Positions 35,619 through 44,465 of a DNA stretch of 64,000 nt are shown piece after piece. The DNA comes from Pseudoxanthomonas sp. 3HH-4. Its GTDB lineage: Bacteria; Pseudomonadota; Gammaproteobacteria; Xanthomonadales; Xanthomonadaceae. Both the position numbers and the translations under genes were made by a program. Under the pieces are notes generated by a model. The model was not told the origin of the DNA, made no database searches, and worked only from the letters and a program-made list of their open reading frames with translations. The stretch is from contig NZ_VFPB01000005.1 in assembly GCF_006716465.1 (NCBI RefSeq), positions 310,001-374,000 of the forward strand. Direction: 5' to 3'. Position 1 is the stretch's first letter, and every line of letters starts with the position of its first letter.

Positions 35619-38600
35619 ATGAGTGCGCTGCGCGAAGCCATGAGCCACGCCGTGCTCGGCTGGGTCAAGCCCGAGCTGGACGAGACCCTGCGCCTGGTGC
35701 GGCAGGAAATCGAAGCCTTCGTGGAAACGCCCGCCGATACCAGCCGCATGCGGTTCTGCGCCGGCTACCTGCACCAGGTGCAGGGCACGCTGCGCATGGT
35801 GGAGTTGTATGCGCCCGCGATGGTCGCCGAAGAGCTGGAACTGCTCGCCAAGGCGCTGCAGGAAGGTGGCGTGGCCGACCGTGACGAGGCCTGCTCCACC
35901 TTGATGCGCGGCGCCGTGCTGTTGCCGGACTACCTGGAGCGACTGCAGGACGGCCACCGCGACATTCCCATCGTGCTGCTGCCGTTGCTCAACGAGATCC
36001 GCGCGTCGCGCGGCGCGTCGGGCCTCAACGAAAGCATGCTGTTCCCGCCGGGTGCCCGCGACGACGCGACGCCCAGCGAGGCCGAGATCGACCACGCACG
36101 CAGCAGCCTCAGCGGTCGCAATCGTGAACTGCTCGACACCGTCGGCAATGCGGTCAAGGAAGAGCTCCTGCGCGTGAAGGACGCGCTGGACCTGCACCTG
36201 CGCACCGGCAGCGAGGCGCGCGAACTCGAATCGCAGGTGGCCGAGCTCGGCAATGTGGCCGACACGCTGGGCATGATGGGCCTGGGCGTGGCGCGCGACG
36301 TGGTGATGCAGCAGCGCGACACCCTGCGCGAAGTCGTGGCGGGCGCCCGTCCTGCGGACGAAGGCACGCTACTCGATGTCGCAGGCGCTCTGCTGTACGT
36401 CGATGCCTCGCTGGATGACCAGGTTGCGCACCTCGGCAGCGCCGGCGATGCGGCGCCCGATCCCAGCACCGCCGAATCGCAACGCACGGTCGAAGTGCTG
36501 GCGCAGGAGGCCATCATCAATTTCGCCGGTGCGCGCGAGCGTTTCGTCGCCTTCATCGAAACCAACTGGGACCACGCCGAACTGACCGACGTGCCGCGCC
36601 TGCTGGACGAGGTCGCGGGCGCGCTGCGCATGCTCGAACTGGCGCAGGCGGGCGATTACGTCATCGGTGTGCGCCGCTATGTCAGCGGCGAGCTGATCGG
36701 CAAGAAGCGCGTGCCCGGTGGCCAGCAACTGGACACCCTGGCCGACGCGATGGCGAGCCTCGAGTACTACCTGGAAGCGTTGCGCGAGCGGCGCCCGAAT
36801 CGCGAGGACATCCTCGAGATCACCCGCGGCAGCCTGGAAGCGCTGCGTTATTGGCCATTGCCGCCCGAAGCATCCGCGGTCGAAGAAGCATCCTCCCCTG
36901 CCTCTGCGGCGCCCATCGCTGCGCCCATCGCCGAAGTGCCTGTTGTTGAAGCGCCCGTGGCCGATGGAGTTCCCGTTCCCCTGGAGGAAGCGCCCGCGCC
37001 AGTCTCGTTCGCCGGGCTGTCGCTGGAACCGATCGACGCCGCACCCGCCGTGTCTTCGCCCGGCAGCGCCAATCCGTTCGATCCGGTCGGTTTCGAAGAA
37101 GCACACGGTGATGCCGAGACGGCCTCGCCGGTGTCCGTTCTGGAAGACACCGTCGCGCCCGTCGTGGAAGCCGGCGATGCGCCTGTTGCCGGGGATCACA
37201 TCGAAACCCTCGCGGACGTGTCCGAGGCGACACCGGACATCGCCGATACCGATGCCGACACCGATGCGCTGCCCGACCTGCGCCACGAGATTGCCGCTGC
37301 GGCGGCCGCGCTGCCGGCGACGGGCGTCGTGGGCGGCTTCGACGGCGATGCCACGGATATCGACGACGAGATCCGCGACGTCTTCCTCGAAGAGTTCGAC
37401 GAGGAAATCGTCAACCTGCGCCAGTTGCTGCCGGCCTGGCGCAGCAACCCCGAAGATTTCGATCGCCTGCGCCCGATCCGCCGCGTGTTCCATACCCTGA
37501 AGGGCAGCGGACGCCTGGTGGGTGCCAAGACGCTGGGCGAATTCAGCTGGAAGGTCGAGAACATGCTGAACCGTGTGCTCGACCGCACGCGCGCGCCGAG
37601 CCACGCGGTCGAAGCCCTGCTGGAGCAGGCCTGCGACGCGCTGCCGCAACTCAACGCCGCGCTGCGCGGCCAAGGCAGCGTGACGGCCGACCTTGCCGGC
37701 CTGCAGGACGTGGCGGATCGCCTGGCGGCTGGCGAAGAGGCCTACTACAGCGCGCAGCCGACGGTACTGGACGAGGAAGCGGACTTCGTCGAGCCGACGT
37801 TGGCGCAGGCGGCCGCGCCGGTGGTCGAAGACGTGCCTGCGGTGTTCGAACCCGAAACCGAAGGCACGCCGGCGTCCGTCGATGCGGTGCTGCGCGAGAT
37901 CCTGGAAACCGAAGTCGACAACCATCTCGACACGGTCGATACCTGGCTGCAGAAGGCCCAGGTGGAGGCCACGCCGGTCACGGAAGAACTGCTGCGCGCC
38001 GTGCACACCATGAATGGTGCGCTGGCGATGGCGGACGTACCGGAAATCACCGATATCACCTCGTCGGCGGAGCAATACGTCAAGCGCTTGCTGTCGGCGG
38101 GCGAAACACCGGCGCCCGAAGGCGTGGCCGCGCTGGCCGACACCGCGCAGGCGATCCGCCGCAGCATCGCGGCCTTGCAGGCGCCGTCGCCGCGCATCCC
38201 GGTATTCGCGGCGCTGGCGGGCCAGCTCGCCGCGCTGCGCGACAGCCTGCCAGACCTGCGCCATGGTGCGCAGATTGTCGACGACGCGCACCAGGGCACC
38301 TATGTCGGCCAGATGCCGACGATCGCACCGCCGGTGGCGCCGTCCGACATCGAGCTGTCCGCGCTGGACCTGTCCGCGTATCTCGACAGCGACGCCGCCA
38401 ACGGTGCGGGCGATCTTGCCGCAGCCGGAATGGCGGACGACGCCACGCCGGAAGATGCGGTCGTCGATACAGCCGATGCCGCACCCGATGCGGCGCTGCA
38501 GGCCGGGGAAACCGCCCCGGTGGACGTGGAACAGCCTGCATCGCAGGGCGTGACGTTCTACGACATCGACTACCGCATCCTGCCTCGTGCACGGCAATCG

Positions 38601-41600
38601 GAAGTCGATCATGCGCCGGCGCCAGCCGGGGCGGGCGAAGACGCTCATGCCGAGGTGACGGATGACGCCATGATCGAGATGGGGTCCTCCACCGTTGCAG
38701 CCGCATCGTTGGAAGCCTCCGTACAGGCGCAGGAAGAGGACGCGTTCGCCGAGCCGATCGATGACGCGCTGGTGGTGGATGCCGATCTGCCTGCGTTCCT
38801 GGTCGAAACTGAAGCTGTCGCTGTCGATACGACACCGGTTCTCGACGACGCGAACGAGGATGTGGCGGTTGCCGAGGGGACCGCACGCGTGGACGACATC
38901 ACCGACGCGAACGAGCTCGCTGACTTTCCGGTGGCGGATGCTCCGGAAGCCGGCGAGCCTGATCCGGTGGAAGTGCCGGGCGACGTGGTCGCGACCGCCG
39001 ATGCCTCCGACGAAATACCGTCCAGTGCCGATGCCGCGGATGCGCCGGTGGCGACACTGGATCACGACGTCACGATGGATGACGCAGCACTGCCTGTCGT
39101 CGAAGAACGGGATTCCGCGGAGCAAAGTGCCGAGGCTCCCGCAGTCGAGGGTATTTCTCTCGAAGAGGCGGCGACCGAAGAGCCTGCCGACGTGGCGACC
39201 GGCTTCGATGCCACCGTGGAAGAGCCGTTGGTGGATGACGCCGTCGCGGCGGAGCACGCGCCTGTCGAAGACGTTGCCGAGCCGGTTGAAGCAGCGGAAG
39301 ACGCGGAAGCCCTCGAAGCTGCCGAACAAGCGCCGTCCGATGTCGTCGCCTCCGTGGAAGTCGAGGAGTCTGCCGTGACCAGTGCACCCGCCGACATGCC
39401 GGAGCCGGAAGAGGCCCTCGACCTGACCGGGCTCGACCTGGACCTGGTCGAGATCTTCATCGAGGAAGGCAACGACCTGCTCGACCACTCCGACGATCTG
39501 ATCGCCAAGTTGCGGGAAACGCCGGAAGACCGCGCGCTGATCATCGGCCTGCAGCGCGATCTGCACACGCTCAAGGGCGGCGCCCGCATGGCCGGCATCC
39601 ACGCCGTGGGCGACCTGGGCCACGCGATCGAATCGATGCTGGAATCGATCGCCGGCCAGCGCACCGAGCTGGACCGTCGCGCCATCCAGTTGCTGGAGCG
39701 CGGCTTCGACACGCTGCACGCCCAGCTTGCCCGCGTCACCGCGCGTCGCGCCGTCGCCATTCCGGACGGCATGATCGCCGAGTTCAATGCGCGCGCCCGC
39801 GGCATCGAACTGCCCGATGCTACAACGGCAGCCGATGCATCCACTGCGCCGGTCGAACTGGCGCCGCTGTCGGCGCCGATCGAAACCGAAGTCGCGGCCC
39901 CGGTGGAAGAAGAGTTCTTCCCGATGGGCCAGCAGGAGCAGGTCCGAGTGCGCGCGGACCTGCTGGATCGCCTGGTCAACAACGCCGGCGAAGTCGCGAT
40001 CTACCGCGCCCGCCTGGAGCAGCAGCTGGGAGCGTTCCGCGGCGCGATGGCCGAACTGGACCGCACCAACATCCGTATGCACGACCAGTTGCGTCGTCTC
40101 GATCTGGAGACGGAGGCACAGATCGTCGCGCGCTACCAGCGCGAGCACGACAAGCAGGACCCGACGTTCGACCCGCTGGAACTGGACCGCTTCTCCACGC
40201 TGCAGCAGCTCAGCCGCGCGCTGGCCGAATCGGCGGCGGACATCAGCGGCCTGCAAGGCGTCCTCGACGATCTGGCGCGCCAGTACGACGGCCTGCTGCA
40301 ACAGCAGTCGCGCGTGAGTTCGGAGCTTCAGGATGGCCTGATGCGGGCGCGCATGCTGCCGTTCGAAGGCATCGTGCCGCGCCTGCGCCGCGTGCTGAGG
40401 CAGGCCGCCACCGAGACGCACAAGCAGGTCAGCCTGCAATTCTCCGGAACGCACGGCGAAATGGATCGCAACGTGCTGGACCGCATGACCGCGCCGCTGG
40501 AACACCTGCTGCGCAACTCCGTCGCGCACGGGCTGGAGTCACCCAAGGAACGCCGCAAGGCCGGCAAGCCGGAAGAAGGCACCGTGCACGTGGCGCTGCG
40601 TCGGGAAGGTTCTGAAATGGTGCTGGAGGTGTCCGACGACGGCGCCGGCCTCAACCGTGATGCCATCCGCAAGCGCGCCGAGCAGCGCGGTCTGCTGCAG
40701 CCGGGCGCGGTGCTGCCCGACAGCGCCCTGGACCGCCTGATCCTGGAGCCCGGGTTCAGCACCTACGACCAGGTCAGCCAGTTGGCGGGCCGTGGCGTGG
40801 GCATGGACGTGGTGTACAACGAAGTGCGCCAGCTGGGTGGTTCGCTGGAAATCAATTCGGTGCCGGGCAAGGGCGCTACCTTCACCCTGCGCCTGCCGCA
40901 GACGCTGGCGGTCAGCCAGGCCGTGTTCGTGCAGATCGGCGAAACGCAGTTCGCGGTGCCCGTGGCGGCGGTCAGCGGCATCGGTCGCATCAGCCACGCA
41001 CGCTTCAGTGCAGGAGCAGGCAGCTACCACTACGCCGGCGAGGATTATCCGCTCTACAACCTGGGCCACCTGGTGGGACAGGGGCCGGCCAAGGCGGAAG
41101 GCCAGCCGCAGGTGCCGCTGTTGCTGGTGCGCGCGGGTGATCTGCGCGCAGCCGTCGCGGTCGACCAGGTGCTCGGCAACCGCGAGATCGTGGTCAAGCC
41201 GGTGGGCCCGCAGATCGCGTCCATCCCCGGCATCTACGGTGCCACGATCACCGGCGACGGCAGCGTGGTGGTGATCCTGGATGCCGCGCCGCTGGTGCGC
41301 CGCCACCTGGCGCAGCCGCAGCAGCCGACCCAGCAGGTCGCCGCGGTCGAGCAGCGACGCGTGCCGTTGGTGATGGTGGTCGACGACTCGCTGACCATGC
41401 GCAAGGTGACCAGCCGCGTGCTGGAACGCCACAACTTCGAGGTCAGCGCAGCGCGCGATGGCGTCGAAGCGCTGGAGAAACTGGAAGAGCGCGTGCCCGA
41501 CCTGATGCTGCTGGACATCGAAATGCCGCGCATGGACGGGTACGAGCTGGCCACGGCGATGAAGGCCGATCCGCGCTTCAGGGACGTGCCGATCGTGATG

Positions 41601-41741
41601 ATCACCTCGCGTACCGGCGACAAGCATCGCCAGCGCGCCTTCGACATCGGCGTGCAGCGCTACCTGGGCAAGCCGTACCAGGAACTCGACCTGATGCGCA
41701 ACGTGTACGACCTGCTGGGAATCGCCCGTGTCCGTGAGTGA
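35619..41741 (+). CDS. chpA: Chemotaxis-type hybrid kinase ChpA/PilL
   Basis: This protein of about 2040 residues is the CheA-like kinase of the cluster. Hpt sites lie at H52 (YLHQVQGTL), H625 (FHTLKGSG), H796 (VHTMNGAL) and H1316 (LHTLKGGA). A fifth Hpt-like module has D330 in place of the histidine (LLDEVAGAL). Acidic Ala/Val/Pro/Glu/Asp-rich linkers join the modules, notably about 415-590 and 950-1270. After about 1430 come the CheA dimerisation region, the ATPase (NSVAHGLESP, GRGVGMDVVY), a CheW domain and a C-terminal receiver with D1966. The start at 35619 is preferred over 35613 because of GGGAG spacing. Confidence 0.92.
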   Translation: MSALREAMSHAVLGWVKPELDETLRLVRQEIEAFVETPADTSRMRFCAGYLHQVQGTLRMVELYAPAMVAEELELLAKALQEGGVADRDEACSTLMRGAVLLPDYLERLQDGHRDIPIVLLPLLNEIRASRGASGLNESMLFPPGARDDATPSEAEIDHARSSLSGRNRELLDTVGNAVKEELLRVKDALDLHLRTGSEARELESQVAELGNVADTLGMMGLGVARDVVMQQRDTLREVVAGARPADEGTLLDVAGALLYVDASLDDQVAHLGSAGDAAPDPSTAESQRTVEVLAQEAIINFAGARERFVAFIETNWDHAELTDVPRLLDEVAGALRMLELAQAGDYVIGVRRYVSGELIGKKRVPGGQQLDTLADAMASLEYYLEALRERRPNREDILEITRGSLEALRYWPLPPEASAVEEASSPASAAPIAAPIAEVPVVEAPVADGVPVPLEEAPAPVSFAGLSLEPIDAAPAVSSPGSANPFDPVGFEEAHGDAETASPVSVLEDTVAPVVEAGDAPVAGDHIETLADVSEATPDIADTDADTDALPDLRHEIAAAAAALPATGVVGGFDGDATDIDDEIRDVFLEEFDEEIVNLRQLLPAWRSNPEDFDRLRPIRRVFHTLKGSGRLVGAKTLGEFSWKVENMLNRVLDRTRAPSHAVEALLEQACDALPQLNAALRGQGSVTADLAGLQDVADRLAAGEEAYYSAQPTVLDEEADFVEPTLAQAAAPVVEDVPAVFEPETEGTPASVDAVLREILETEVDNHLDTVDTWLQKAQVEATPVTEELLRAVHTMNGALAMADVPEITDITSSAEQYVKRLLSAGETPAPEGVAALADTAQAIRRSIAALQAPSPRIPVFAALAGQLAALRDSLPDLRHGAQIVDDAHQGTYVGQMPTIAPPVAPSDIELSALDLSAYLDSDAANGAGDLAAAGMADDATPEDAVVDTADAAPDAALQAGETAPVDVEQPASQGVTFYDIDYRILPRARQSEVDHAPAPAGAGEDAHAEVTDDAMIEMGSSTVAAASLEASVQAQEEDAFAEPIDDALVVDADLPAFLVETEAVAVDTTPVLDDANEDVAVAEGTARVDDITDANELADFPVADAPEAGEPDPVEVPGDVVATADASDEIPSSADAADAPVATLDHDVTMDDAALPVVEERDSAEQSAEAPAVEGISLEEAATEEPADVATGFDATVEEPLVDDAVAAEHAPVEDVAEPVEAAEDAEALEAAEQAPSDVVASVEVEESAVTSAPADMPEPEEALDLTGLDLDLVEIFIEEGNDLLDHSDDLIAKLRETPEDRALIIGLQRDLHTLKGGARMAGIHAVGDLGHAIESMLESIAGQRTELDRRAIQLLERGFDTLHAQLARVTARRAVAIPDGMIAEFNARARGIELPDATTAADASTAPVELAPLSAPIETEVAAPVEEEFFPMGQQEQVRVRADLLDRLVNNAGEVAIYRARLEQQLGAFRGAMAELDRTNIRMHDQLRRLDLETEAQIVARYQREHDKQDPTFDPLELDRFSTLQQLSRALAESAADISGLQGVLDDLARQYDGLLQQQSRVSSELQDGLMRARMLPFEGIVPRLRRVLRQAATETHKQVSLQFSGTHGEMDRNVLDRMTAPLEHLLRNSVAHGLESPKERRKAGKPEEGTVHVALRREGSEMVLEVSDDGAGLNRDAIRKRAEQRGLLQPGAVLPDSALDRLILEPGFSTYDQVSQLAGRGVGMDVVYNEVRQLGGSLEINSVPGKGATFTLRLPQTLAVSQAVFVQIGETQFAVPVAAVSGIGRISHARFSAGAGSYHYAGEDYPLYNLGHLVGQGPAKAEGQPQVPLLLVRAGDLRAAVAVDQVLGNREIVVKPVGPQIASIPGIYGATITGDGSVVVILDAAPLVRRHLAQPQQPTQQVAAVEQRRVPLVMVVDDSLTMRKVTSRVLERHNFEVSAARDGVEALEKLEERVPDLMLLDIEMPRMDGYELATAMKADPRFRDVPIVMITSRTGDKHRQRAFDIGVQRYLGKPYQELDLMRNVYDLLGIARVRE

Positions 41742-42969
41742 AGCCAAACGCGTTGCCCTGCTGGCGCGCCCGGGCGAGGCGCGCGAACGCCTGCGCGTGG
41801 CGCTGCATGAGGCCGGCGCCGAGATCGTGCTGGAAGACGACCCCAACACGCTCGACGCCGACGCCTTGGGCAGCAGCGCGCCGCAGGTGGTGCTGGTGGC
41901 GCTGGAGCCGGCCATCGAGGACAGCCTGGAGCGCTTCGACAACGTGCTGCACGATCCCGCGGTGGCGGTGATATTCGACGAGGCCGACCTGGCCGCGCGC
42001 CGCCAGGGTTGGGAAGCCCAGCGCTGGGCGCGGCATCTGGCAGCGAAACTGCACGGCCACCAGGACGTGCTGCCGCCCGGTCGAGAAGAAGACGTGGGCC
42101 TGCAGCTAGAGCCCGGCCTGCCGGTGACGCCCGCGCAATTGCACGAGGACGCGGAGATTTCGCTGCACCTGGAAGAAGCGGCCGACATGGCGTTCGAACT
42201 TCCGCGTGATGATTTCGCCTACACCGGCGGCCTGGCGACGCGCCCGGTCGCGGAGCCGGTCATCGACGCGGACGACTGGCTGCGTCATGCCACGGTTGAC
42301 GTGGAGCCCGTGGCCGCGCCTTCCATGCCGCCGCCGCTCCCGGAAGCGGCGGTTGCGGTGCCACCGCCGGTGCCTGCTTCGACCTTCGACCTGTCCACGC
42401 TGGAACTGGAGCCGCTGGAATCCCGCGGCGCTGCGGGTGCCGTGCGTGCGCAGGGCGCGGTGCTGGTGTTCGCCGGCATCGGGGGGCCTGACGCAGTGCG
42501 CAAGTTGCTCGCCGAGCTGCCGGACGGATTCCCCAAGCCGGTGCTGGTGCATCTGCGCCTTGACGGTGGCCGTTACGACAACCTGGTCCGGCAGATGGAG
42601 CGCGTGGCGCACATGCCCGTGTTGCTGGCCGAAGCCGGCAAGCCCGCCGAAGCGGGACACATCTACGTCCTGCCCGGTGACGTGGTGCCGTTCGTGGATG
42701 CAGGCGCGGTGAGCTTCCGCCCCGGTGCCGTGATCCACACGATGATCCCGCAGCTGCCGCCGGCCGACAGCGCGGTGTTGCTGCTCAGCGGCAGTGACAG
42801 CGCACTGGTGGATCCGGTCGCCGCGCTGGGCGAGCAGGGTGCACTTGTGATGGGCCAGTCGCAGGACGGCTGCTACGACCCGGTGGCACCGAAGGCGCTG
42901 GCGTCACGCGGTGCCGAACTTGGCGCGCCCGTGCAGCTTGCACAGCGCCTGACCGACCGCTGGTTCTGA
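41728..42969 (+). CDS. chpB: ChpB-like protein, degenerate CheB fold
   Basis: This 413-residue protein lies where chpB (CheB methylesterase) is expected. It overlaps the chpA stop by 14 bp, so it is translationally coupled. The N-terminal 120 residues look like a receiver without the phosphoacceptor aspartate (VVLVALEPA). A Pro/Ala-rich linker leads to a C-terminal domain that keeps the CheB layout (VLVHLRLDGGRYDNLVRQME, HIYVLPGDVVPFV), but VFAGIGGPDAV replaces the CheB IGASTGGPEA-type motif, so the catalytic serine is a glycine. Esterase activity is therefore unlikely; a structural or regulatory role is inferred. A second in-frame GTG lies at 41734. Confidence 0.75.
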   Translation: MSVSEAKRVALLARPGEARERLRVALHEAGAEIVLEDDPNTLDADALGSSAPQVVLVALEPAIEDSLERFDNVLHDPAVAVIFDEADLAARRQGWEAQRWARHLAAKLHGHQDVLPPGREEDVGLQLEPGLPVTPAQLHEDAEISLHLEEAADMAFELPRDDFAYTGGLATRPVAEPVIDADDWLRHATVDVEPVAAPSMPPPLPEAAVAVPPPVPASTFDLSTLELEPLESRGAAGAVRAQGAVLVFAGIGGPDAVRKLLAELPDGFPKPVLVHLRLDGGRYDNLVRQMERVAHMPVLLAEAGKPAEAGHIYVLPGDVVPFVDAGAVSFRPGAVIHTMIPQLPPADSAVLLLSGSDSALVDPVAALGEQGALVMGQSQDGCYDPVAPKALASRGAELGAPVQLAQRLTDRWF

Positions 42970-42979
42970 GGAACATACG

Positions 42980-43450
42980 ATGGCCCATTCCAACGACGAA
43001 ATCCGCGGCGTCCTGATCCAGGCCGGCGAGTACCGCCTGCTGCTGCCCAACGCCACCGTGGCCGAAGTGCTGACGCGTGCGCCGGTGGAGCCGATCGCGG
43101 ACATGCCCGACTGGCTGCCGGGCCGGATCGATTGGCATGGCTGGTCGGTGCCGCTGGTCGCCTTCGGCCGCCTGAGCGGCAATCCGAACGACCCGGTGGC
43201 CCTCAACAGCAAGATCGTGGTGCTGAAGGCGCTGAGTGGCGACAAGGATCGCCCGTACTTCGCGCTGCTGACGCCATCGTTCCCGCGCCTGGTGTCGGTG
43301 CCGCGCGATGGCCTGTTGGCCGACGCGACCGAAGAAGACTTGCCGGTGGGTGTGAAGGTGCGCGTGCTGCTCGGTGACGAAGCCGCCGTGCTGCCCGACC
43401 TGGAAGTGGTCGAATCGATGATCGGCGACGCGCTGGCCAACGCGGCCTGA
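42980..43450 (+). CDS. chpC: CheW-like coupling protein ChpC
   Basis: This 156-residue CheW-domain protein is the last gene of the pil-chp cluster, 10 bp after chpB. The CheW fold is seen in GVLIQAGEYRLLLPNATVAEVLTRAPV and LPGRIDWHGWSVPLVAFGRLSG. In Pseudomonas, ChpC is thought to link extra receptors to the kinase. The C-terminus (LPDLEVVESMIGDALANAA) is typical. The weak conservation of CheW domains makes PilI-type an alternative, but the position supports ChpC. A REP hairpin follows the stop. Confidence 0.85.
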   Translation: MAHSNDEIRGVLIQAGEYRLLLPNATVAEVLTRAPVEPIADMPDWLPGRIDWHGWSVPLVAFGRLSGNPNDPVALNSKIVVLKALSGDKDRPYFALLTPSFPRLVSVPRDGLLADATEEDLPVGVKVRVLLGDEAAVLPDLEVVESMIGDALANAA

Positions 43451-43462
43451 GGTGATGCTCTC

Positions 43463-43484
43463 GTAGGGTGGGCCTTGGCCCACC
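43463..43484. repeat. REP-like hairpin A1 (chpC-rsmE gap)
   Basis: GTAGG is followed by GGTGGGCC-TT-GGCCCACC, a perfect eight-base-pair hairpin just after the chpC stop. It has the GTAGG head typical of xanthomonad/pseudomonad REP sequences and may also stop transcription. It is paired with A2 in opposite orientation. Confidence 0.7.
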
Positions 43485-43545
43485 TTCACTCATCGCACGC
43501 AAGATCCATGGCCCGTGCTCAGGCCCCACCCGCGATACCGCTCCG

Positions 43546-43568
43546 CGGCGGGCCAGGGCCCGCCCTAC
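43546..43568. repeat. REP-like hairpin A2, inverted partner
   Basis: This is the inverted partner of A1: GGCGGGCC-AG-GGCCCGCC followed by CTAC, the reverse complement of the GTAG head. The rsmE stop codon (43565-43567) lies inside it, so the element provides the end of the gene. Confidence 0.7.
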
Positions 43569-44296
43569 AGGTCGCCGAAGCGCGATTGCAGCGCGGCTAT
43601 GGCGGCCAGTCCCGCAGTTTCGGTACGCAGGATGCGGGGGCCGAGGCGTAGCCCGATGAAACCCGCCGCGGACAGCGTGTCGAGATCGCGTGGCGACCAG
43701 CCGCCTTCCGGTCCGATCGCCACCACCACCGCGGCTGAAGCCACCTGCACGGTGGTCAGCGACACGTCGCCGGCAGGATCCAGCGTCAGCCGTGTCGCGT
43801 GGCCGTCTACCGCACGTGCCGCCTCGGCCAGTGCGGCCGGCGGCGAGAGCGACGGCAGGCGCGCACGCGCACTCTGTTCACAGGCGGACGCGACGACATT
43901 GCGCCAGTGCGCCACGCGTTTTTCGGCACGCTCGGCGTCCAGCTTCACTTCGGTGCGTTCCGCCGTCACGGGGATGATCGCGGCTACGCCGAGTTCGGTT
44001 GCTTTCTGCAGGATCAGGTCCATCTTCTCGCCCCGCGCGATGCCCTGCAGCAGGGTGATGTGCAGCGGCGATTCGTTGTCGACCATGCGCATCGATACGA
44101 TCTCGGCGACCACCTCGCGCTTGCCGATAGTGATGAGGCGGGCGTCGTAGTCGTGGCCGTCGCCGTTGAACAGGATGCAGGCATCGCCTTCACGCAGGCG
44201 CAGCACGCGGGCCAGATGGTTGGCGGTGGATTCGGGCAGGGCGAGCCGCGCGCCTGCCTGCAGCGGTCGTTCAACGAAACAACGGGTCAGGCGCAT
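43565..44296 (-). CDS. rsmE: 16S rRNA m3U1498 methyltransferase RsmE
   Basis: This 243-residue SPOUT-family enzyme methylates N3 of U1498 in 16S rRNA using S-adenosylmethionine. An N-terminal PUA-like domain (HLARVLRLREGDACILFNGDGHDYDARL) precedes the trefoil-knot domain with IGPEGGWSPRDLDTL and LRLGPRILRTETAGLAAIAAL, the cofactor-binding signature. Its stop codon is inside REP element A2 and its start overlaps the end of a short REP-derived frame after bioA. It is on the same strand as bioA. Confidence 0.95.
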   Translation of the reverse strand: MRLTRCFVERPLQAGARLALPESTANHLARVLRLREGDACILFNGDGHDYDARLITIGKREVVAEIVSMRMVDNESPLHITLLQGIARGEKMDLILQKATELGVAAIIPVTAERTEVKLDAERAEKRVAHWRNVVASACEQSARARLPSLSPPAALAEAARAVDGHATRLTLDPAGDVSLTTVQVASAAVVVAIGPEGGWSPRDLDTLSAAGFIGLRLGPRILRTETAGLAAIAALQSRFGDL

Positions 44297-44308
44297 GCAA
44301 CGCTCTCT

Positions 44309-44330
44309 GCAGAAGGGGCTTCAGCCCGCG
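44309..44330. repeat. REP-like element B1 (rsmE-bioA gap)
   Basis: A core GGGGCTTCAGCCC (44315-44327) with CTGCAG ahead and GCG behind. The GGGCT/AGCCC hairpin matches the cores of elements B2 and C2. It sits about 13 bases upstream of the rsmE start on the minus strand. Confidence 0.6.
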
Positions 44331-44418
44331 CCACGACGACATGCCCGCCGCCATGACAGCGAACGCGCCGCAGCGCACCTGTGGAGTGGATGGCCATGCT
44401 GTTTCCTCCGCATCCGCA

Positions 44419-44443
44419 GTCGGGGCTGAAGCACCTCTTGCAG
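44419..44443. repeat. REP-like element B2, inverted partner
   Basis: GTCGGGGCTGAAGCACCTC followed by TTGCAG is the inverted counterpart of B1, slightly degenerate in the right arm. Together B1 and B2 make a doublet that fills most of the 169-bp gap between bioA and rsmE. Nothing else is supported in that gap. Confidence 0.55.
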
Positions 44444-44465
44444 GAATCTCTCTGGCCCTGGCACG

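Noticed and set aside
36369..40529. A very long antisense open frame (about 1386 codons) opposite chpA
   Set aside because: It mirrors the high-GC codon pattern of the real gene on the other strand, has no domain and no ribosome-binding site. Similar long antisense frames exist opposite hrpA (12948-15512), pilJ (33360-36197) and the exporter genes (49742-53221).
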